The notes under the pieces were generated by a model. That model did no database searches. It was not told where the DNA came from and saw only the letters and a program-made list of their open reading frames with translations. The position numbers were made by a program, and so were the translations under genes. A stretch of 64,000 bases of DNA. Origin: Primulina eburnea (lineage: Eukaryota; Streptophyta; Magnoliopsida; Lamiales; Gesneriaceae). Positions 58,521-64,000 of the stretch are shown one piece after another (position 1 is the first letter of the stretch; the number at the start of each line of letters is the position of its first letter). Location: NCBI RefSeq assembly GCF_022965805.1, contig NC_133101.1:42569642-42633641 (forward strand), given 5' to 3'.

Positions 58521-58922
58521 ACAGGTGGTATCAGAGCGATAGATCCTTTTGATTGAGATAGTCAGAGCTGATAGATTCTTTAGACTGAGATAGAAGAGAA
58601 TGAGCGGGGTAGATTGAGTCTTCTTTCCTTGCATGTGATTGCTAGCATGAGATTTATCTCAATGTTGATTGACATGATGTGTTCTAGCATGATTTATTGC
58701 TTTCCCTATTACATGTTGTTTGTTATCTGAGTTGATTACAGCATGTAATTGTTAAGTCTGAATCAGAACTGAGTCTCGATCAGAGGTATATGATCAGAGG
58801 AAGGGCTGAGACAGATTGTATAGACTGGGTACTAACCGGTTTGATATTCAGATATACCGCCTCGGAGAATTCCAGAAAAGGGCAGTACTTCAGCTGAACA
58901 GGTAGATGCATCAGAAACTCGG

Positions 58923-59752
58923 ATGGAAGTAAAGTTGGCAGAACTTCAGTTATTACAGCCGCCGATTCTGAGTGGTACCGAGACATCTGAAGATTGTCAG
59001 AACTGGTTTGATGATATAGAAATCTTGTTTGATTTACTTGATTGTACAGATGAACAGAGAGTTAAATTGGTATTTCATCAGCTACGAGAGGCTGCCAGAA
59101 ATTGGTGGATTACAATCAAAGGAGTATTAGCACAACGTGGTACTGTGATCACTTGGAAGTCTTCAAGACTGAATTCTATCAAAGATTTTTCTCAGTTTCA
59201 TACCGAGAGGACAAAAGAACAGAATTTGAGAATTTGAGTCAAGGGCAGTTGAATATTGATGAATATATTGCTAGATTCTCTACTCTAATGCGTTTTGCTC
59301 CTCATTTAGCTGGAAATGATGAAGCTGTAGTGAATCACTTAATCAGAGGGTTGAACTCGGAGGTAGTTGCATTTATGAATCTGCAGCGACCTTACCATTT
59401 TGCGGATATCTTGAGTAGAGCGAAGAGAGCTGAGGCAAGTCTGATTAGACAATTGACACGGTTGTGTGTGAAGCAACCCCAGACACAGCAATCCCCTCTC
59501 CGATTTGATCGAGGCAGTACGAGTGGAAAGCAAGATTTGCTGAAAGCTCGAAAGAAGTCATTCAAGAAGTTGGGAAGTGGTTCCTCTAGCTCAAGTGGTT
59601 CCAGTCCAAGTCATACGGAGATCTATTGCAGGACTTGCGGAGGGAGACATTCCTCAGAGCAATGCCAAGGAGTGCTTGGTAGATGCAATATCTGTAAACA
59701 GCTGGGGCATTTTGCTAAAGTTTGTCCCCAGAGACGGTTCCGAAGATCTTAG
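58923..59752 (+). pseudogene. gag: Element E gag, unit 2 (1-bp deletion)
   Basis: Almost identical to the unit 1 gag, but one G is missing near 59154 (ACTTGGAAG versus ACTTGGGAAG), which splits the frame after WWITIKGVLAQRGTVITW. The downstream 216-codon frame is open and has both knuckles intact (CRTCGGRHSSEQC and CNICKQLGHFAKVC), unlike unit 1 where one Cys is lost. The ancestral start is ATA here too. Confidence 0.93.
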
Positions 59753-62480
59753 GGAACAACGTTTAATTGAGAAACAGACCCAGAATCCACAACAGGTACT
59801 ATTCTTTATGATTAGATTGCATATGTATTGATATATACTAATGCATTCCCTACGATTATCTTAGACTGAATTGCATTGATATATGATGTATCTGTGGGGT
59901 TTGTTTTTACTGTGGTATTGATTCCTATTGGTTGGGAAAGAAAGAGTGATATCAAAATTTTTGTAGAATATGGTATACTACAGTAAGATGAGAATAAGAT
60001 TGAGTTAGATTATAATGTACTTGTGTATTCTGATTTGACCGCATTATTGATGTTAATATGCTAAACAAGTACAGAACTATTATAGATTCCAGCTAGAAAA
60101 GTATAAGATTCAGACCAGATATGGTGGATGAGTAGAGATTTCACGATAAGGATTCTAGATTTAGAATTCCTTTGATATCTGTGATGTTTATGACTCGATT
60201 TATACAGAAAGGAACAGATGGTATCCTTATGTATTCAGTAGATTTACTGAAATCGAGCCTAGCATTGGCAGATTTGCCAATGATGTGTGAGTTGGCTGAT
60301 ATTGCTAGATAAGATTTTAGAATTGCTTTATATCAGAAAGATAGATTTCAGAATTGAATTTAGATCAGATACTGATCGTTGTTGTAGAATTCAGTATAGA
60401 ATGATATTGAATGTACAGAATAATACAGAATGAATTGAAAGATCAGTAGAAGAATACCAACCAGGAGTTACAGTTGATTTAGTGTTTCTCTTTGGCATGT
60501 GTCAGTGTATTCAGAGATGTTCTGATGACTCTATGCTCATTGTATCTATGAGATTTTGATATATTGAAGCATCTGATTGATTGAATAGAATATCTGAAGA
60601 TTGTATCGAATATGCTGAGAACTGTAATGAATGTATACAGAAATTATTCAGATAAGAATCTTGTTTGAAACAGATTGTATTCAGAGTATGCGATATCTGA
60701 AGTTAGTATACAGATTGATTTCGTTACAGTTGAGATTGCAATCAGTGACTGATAAGATACCGATATCAGAAAGACCAGAAAGTTCAGAAATGTCAGAATT
60801 GTCAGATATATATATTTTTTCTGATTTGGCAGATTATTTTATTCGACTGTTGCTTTATATCTGCTGAATATTGTTATTGTTCTAAATCAATATTTGAGAT
60901 ATCTTATATTGTTTTGGGGAGTATATTTTATTTGCAGATGAGATATACCAGTTGATCAGAATGATATGAAGATGTTTATAAGAAATCTTTGTTTTATGAG
61001 TTCACTGAACTCACTAGATCTGTATAGGATATTGATATTTCGTCTCTGATTTGATATTACTGCTGTTTTGAATCCGTATATGCTACAGATTATTGTGAAC
61101 CAGTGGGAGTATATACAGTTTCAACCGGATCAGAGCTGAATTCGAGAGGTACAGTAATTCAGAAATGTGATCAGAATGTTCAGAACTTAAATGTGATAAT
61201 CAGAACCGAGTAACAGATATGTGATTTTGTGTTTTGTATGAGATTGATTAGTTTGTGATATCAGAATGTTTAGAATTGTATAACAGAATTAATATCGACA
61301 GTCAGAGCCGAATATCAGGTAAGTATTTCCTCTTTAATTTATATTATTGACTGATTTGTGTATATCAAATAGTTCGAATCAGAAAGAACAGATATTGTCA
61401 GAAGCTTACAGTCATGGATTCAGTGTTCAGTCTGATGATTGAGAATGTATTGTATTCGAACAGATAGTTGTGATATAGACAGATGAGATCAGTTATAACA
61501 GAATTGTATTGAAATGTTGGCAGAAATTGTACTGATACGTCTGAATTGCTAACAGAAAAGACAGAAAGATAGAAATTAGAAGATTTATTACAGAATTGTA
61601 TAGTTTTAAATAGAAATGGGAGTACATTTCTACAGCATCCGTAATGAAATTACTGCCATTTTCTACAGACTGTGAAATATGATATGAGTAAGATTGACAG
61701 ATTGTTCAATCTATATCTATCAGTTTGTACCAGATAATGTACAAACATGACAAATGACACAGATCGGTGTCAGAAAAGTGGTCAGAAAGATCGGAATGTC
61801 ATAGTAAATTATGTCAGATTGTGATTTTGCTTGAGTTTGTATTCGTGACAGAATATATCATGAACTCTTTCTTAGATCGTTTCACAGATTGACAGGCAGT
61901 TAGAATATGTTATCCAGATATTGGAAGACTTTGATATAGCTTTGGTGCTGGATGTTAGCACTAATTAATATGCTTTATTATCATTGTGTGACAATTAATA
62001 TGATTTATTATCATTGTATGACAATAGCTATGAGCTTATCAGATAGGTAAGGATATAGTTATAGACCAGACAGTATACAATGAGTACTACAGATTTCTTT
62101 TGAAGAAAATTCAAAGGAAGATGAAGATAGTTCAGAATGGACAGATTTAAGAACCCAATGTCGGATGATGACGATTGGTATTTGAAGCTAAAGATGGTAG
62201 ATGCCTTTGTTCGGGAAGAAACAGATTTGATAACAGCTGATGTTACTGATAGGTGATGAGCTGTAGATTAGTTTGTACAGATGTTGTATAACCAGTAATG
62301 CGAGATCGATTCTGTCAGAAGAATTGGAGAAGTTAATGATACTATACTTAGTGAATTCTTATTCCAGACTGGAATCAGATATAGGAGTTTTGGTTTAAAC
62401 TCTGTTATGCATTTCTTCTGATATCTCTGAATTGATTGTTATGAGTTCGAGGACGAACTCAAGTCTAAGAGGGGGAGAAA
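59753..62480 (+). pseudogene. Decayed pol region, E unit 2, with PPT
   Basis: Same as 53612-56336 with scattered substitutions and a few small indels, for example a few extra bases near 61320-61335. Hairpin 62443-62460, PPT 62467-62480. Confidence 0.75.
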
Positions 62481-64000
62481 TGTAAGGCCCGAGAATTACA
62501 GAATCGATAACCAAGATTATTAATCTTCATTAACGTAAGACTTGGAAGATATGAGAATGCATGACATGCGATGAGGGAAGAAAAGACATGAGAAAATAGG
62601 GTTTGCAAGACCGCACCCGCGCTCAGAACAGGAGTGCACCCGCGGTCATGCAATGATGGATTTTTGCAAGAAAGGCCGAAGCCACACCACACCCGCGGTG
62701 CAACCAAGACCGCACCCGCGGTTGAGTGGCAGAAAGTTGGGAGTTTTTGGAAATGGCAAAACCGCACCCGCGGTGCTGATACCGCACCCTGCGGTCTAGA
62801 ACCAAGCGCACCCGCGGTCAAGCTTCGGGAAATTTTGGGATGAGGATCAGTAGGCATAGCGCACCCGCGGTCATGTAATAAGCGCACCCGCGGTGCAACG
62901 TGCAGAACAAAGAATTGACCACTTGTTTGACATGCAATTAGTATATATATATAGGTGTGATTCTTCACGATTTCATCTGATGAAATCGTGAAGTTCCTCT
63001 CCCCTTTTTCTTTAAAAGGTTTCTATTTCTATAAGTTGTGATTTTGAAGAATCCGTGTCTCAGAATTCGAATTCGAAAGCGGTATCGTGCTTCTCTCGAT
63101 AAGAGCTACACAAGGACGTAAGTTTGGTTACGTTTTGAGATGTTTCAAAATTATGATGTTGCTAGAATTGCATGTGATTCAGATATGGTGTTTCTACTAC
63201 CGTAGACATCGTAGAATTGAAGTCAGATTAAAGAACAGATTGTTTCTGTATTTGTTATGATTTTCGAAAGATATTGACTGAGATTCTAAATCAGAATTGT
63301 GTTAGTATTCAGAGTATGAATTGTATTGGCACAGATTATGAGTTTCAGTAGTATATATAAGATGTTCAGACTGACGGGGTTATTCAGTTTGTATTATTAG
63401 GCCGTCGAAACATCAGTTGAGTTATATTGATCAGATTCAGTATTGATTGAGATTGATCAGACTCAGAAATTATTCAGACTGTATTGTGATATCGAGACAT
63501 GACTTAGATTGTATCTTGTTCAGATATTGATCAGATTGTATACTGATTTGAGTATTGATCAGAACATGTTGTGTATTGAGTTATTCACTGATACAGTGTA
63601 TTCGATATTGTCATTTCAGATTTGATATGGACAGAGTTGGATACAGGTCATCGTCTTCGTCAGACCGGGACGACAAAGGTATAATTCATGTGATATTTGG
63701 GAAGACATAACTCAAATCAGATCTCATTTGAGTTTCCCAACAAAATCACATACTAGATTATTGTTATATTCTGATATGAATATGCTTGGTTTATATGCTG
63801 ATATGCTACTGCTATGTTTATAGATTTATATGCATTGCATTAAGATAGGAGAGTCTGACAGAAACAGTCAAACTTCTAGACGTTCGGTGATATCACAGCT
63901 TAGGGGAAGATTCACTCTCCTATTGTAGATGTGGATACAGATTAGACCGGAGTCTAGGAATAAGACGTACCGTCACCCCAATTGGAGAGTAGGTGATAGA
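62481..64000 (+). repeat. Element E LTR 3, cut by window end
   Basis: First 1520 bp of a third LTR. GC-rich cluster 62609-62899, TATA-like run 62942-62953. Like LTR 2 it lacks the extra motif segment of LTR 1. Whether another internal region follows cannot be seen. Confidence 0.93.

Larger units (their letters stand above)
50163..64000 (+). mobile_element. Element E array: LTR, internal, LTR, internal, LTR (tandem)
   Basis: Three LTR copies start at 50163, 56337 and 62481 with two internal regions between (52380-56336 and 58521-62480), all in one orientation, each LTR shared by its neighbours. Repeat periods are 6174 and 6144 bp. The internal units differ only at scattered positions and small indels. 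Each has PBS, gag, decayed pol and PPT. The array runs off the window inside the third LTR. Confidence 0.93.

Overview
This window is plant nuclear repeat DNA. I see no host gene and no rRNA or tRNA gene. Every long coding stretch belongs to Ty3/gypsy LTR retrotransposons with CCHC gag proteins. Where pol survives, the order is protease, reverse transcriptase, RNase H, DD35E integrase and a C-terminal chromodomain-like tail, which points to the plant chromovirus (Tekay/Del-type) lineage. All readable primer-binding sites are initiator-tRNA-Met type. Most of the sequence is AT-rich. The species cannot be fixed from the sequence; a large-genome angiosperm is the reasonable inference.

Layout. 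1-1210 is the 3' part of an LTR. 1211-1328, 9748-12043 and 22017-22235 are three pieces of one old LTR (H). Element A (1329-9747, + strand, TSD ataaa) is structurally complete and encodes all domains, but its frame is broken many times. Element B (12044-22016, - strand) is a gag-only element, and its right LTR is split by a solo LTR of the A family (19063-20780, TSD tcaaa). 22236-23106 is a minus-strand LTR fragment (I). Element C begins at 23417 and carries a 5' LTR, gag and decayed pol. It is interrupted at 27618 by element F. F keeps only 163 bp of its 5' LTR, the end of its integrase (48543-49263) and the start of its 3' LTR (49300-50162). Between the F pieces lies a minus-strand D array (partial internal, LTR, internal, LTR), and one D LTR is split by the complete element G (29614-40561, TSD aatgg). 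From 50163 to the window end, a plus-strand E array (LTR, internal, LTR, internal, LTR) sits inside the F 3' LTR. The C > F > D > G nesting is four levels deep.

How the parts relate. A and G have autonomous architecture. B, C, D and E retain gag and cis-acting sites, while the rest of the internal region is a shortened, stop-ridden remnant collinear with the A pol. They look like gag-bearing non-autonomous derivatives (TR-GAG-like) copied in trans. All share PBS, polypurine tract, a hairpin just before it, and structured LTR modules with A.

Most notable observations: (1) two independent head-to-tail arrays of the same non-autonomous group; (2) a GT-AG intron in G between gag and protease that contains the gag stop and restores the pol frame when removed; (3) in every A/B/C/D/E LTR, a cluster of GC-rich palindromic motifs just upstream of a TATA-like run, with the motif changed between families while the position is kept; (4) three back-to-back hairpins in both LTRs of G; (5) loss of the ancestral gag ATG (to ATA) shared by B, D and E.
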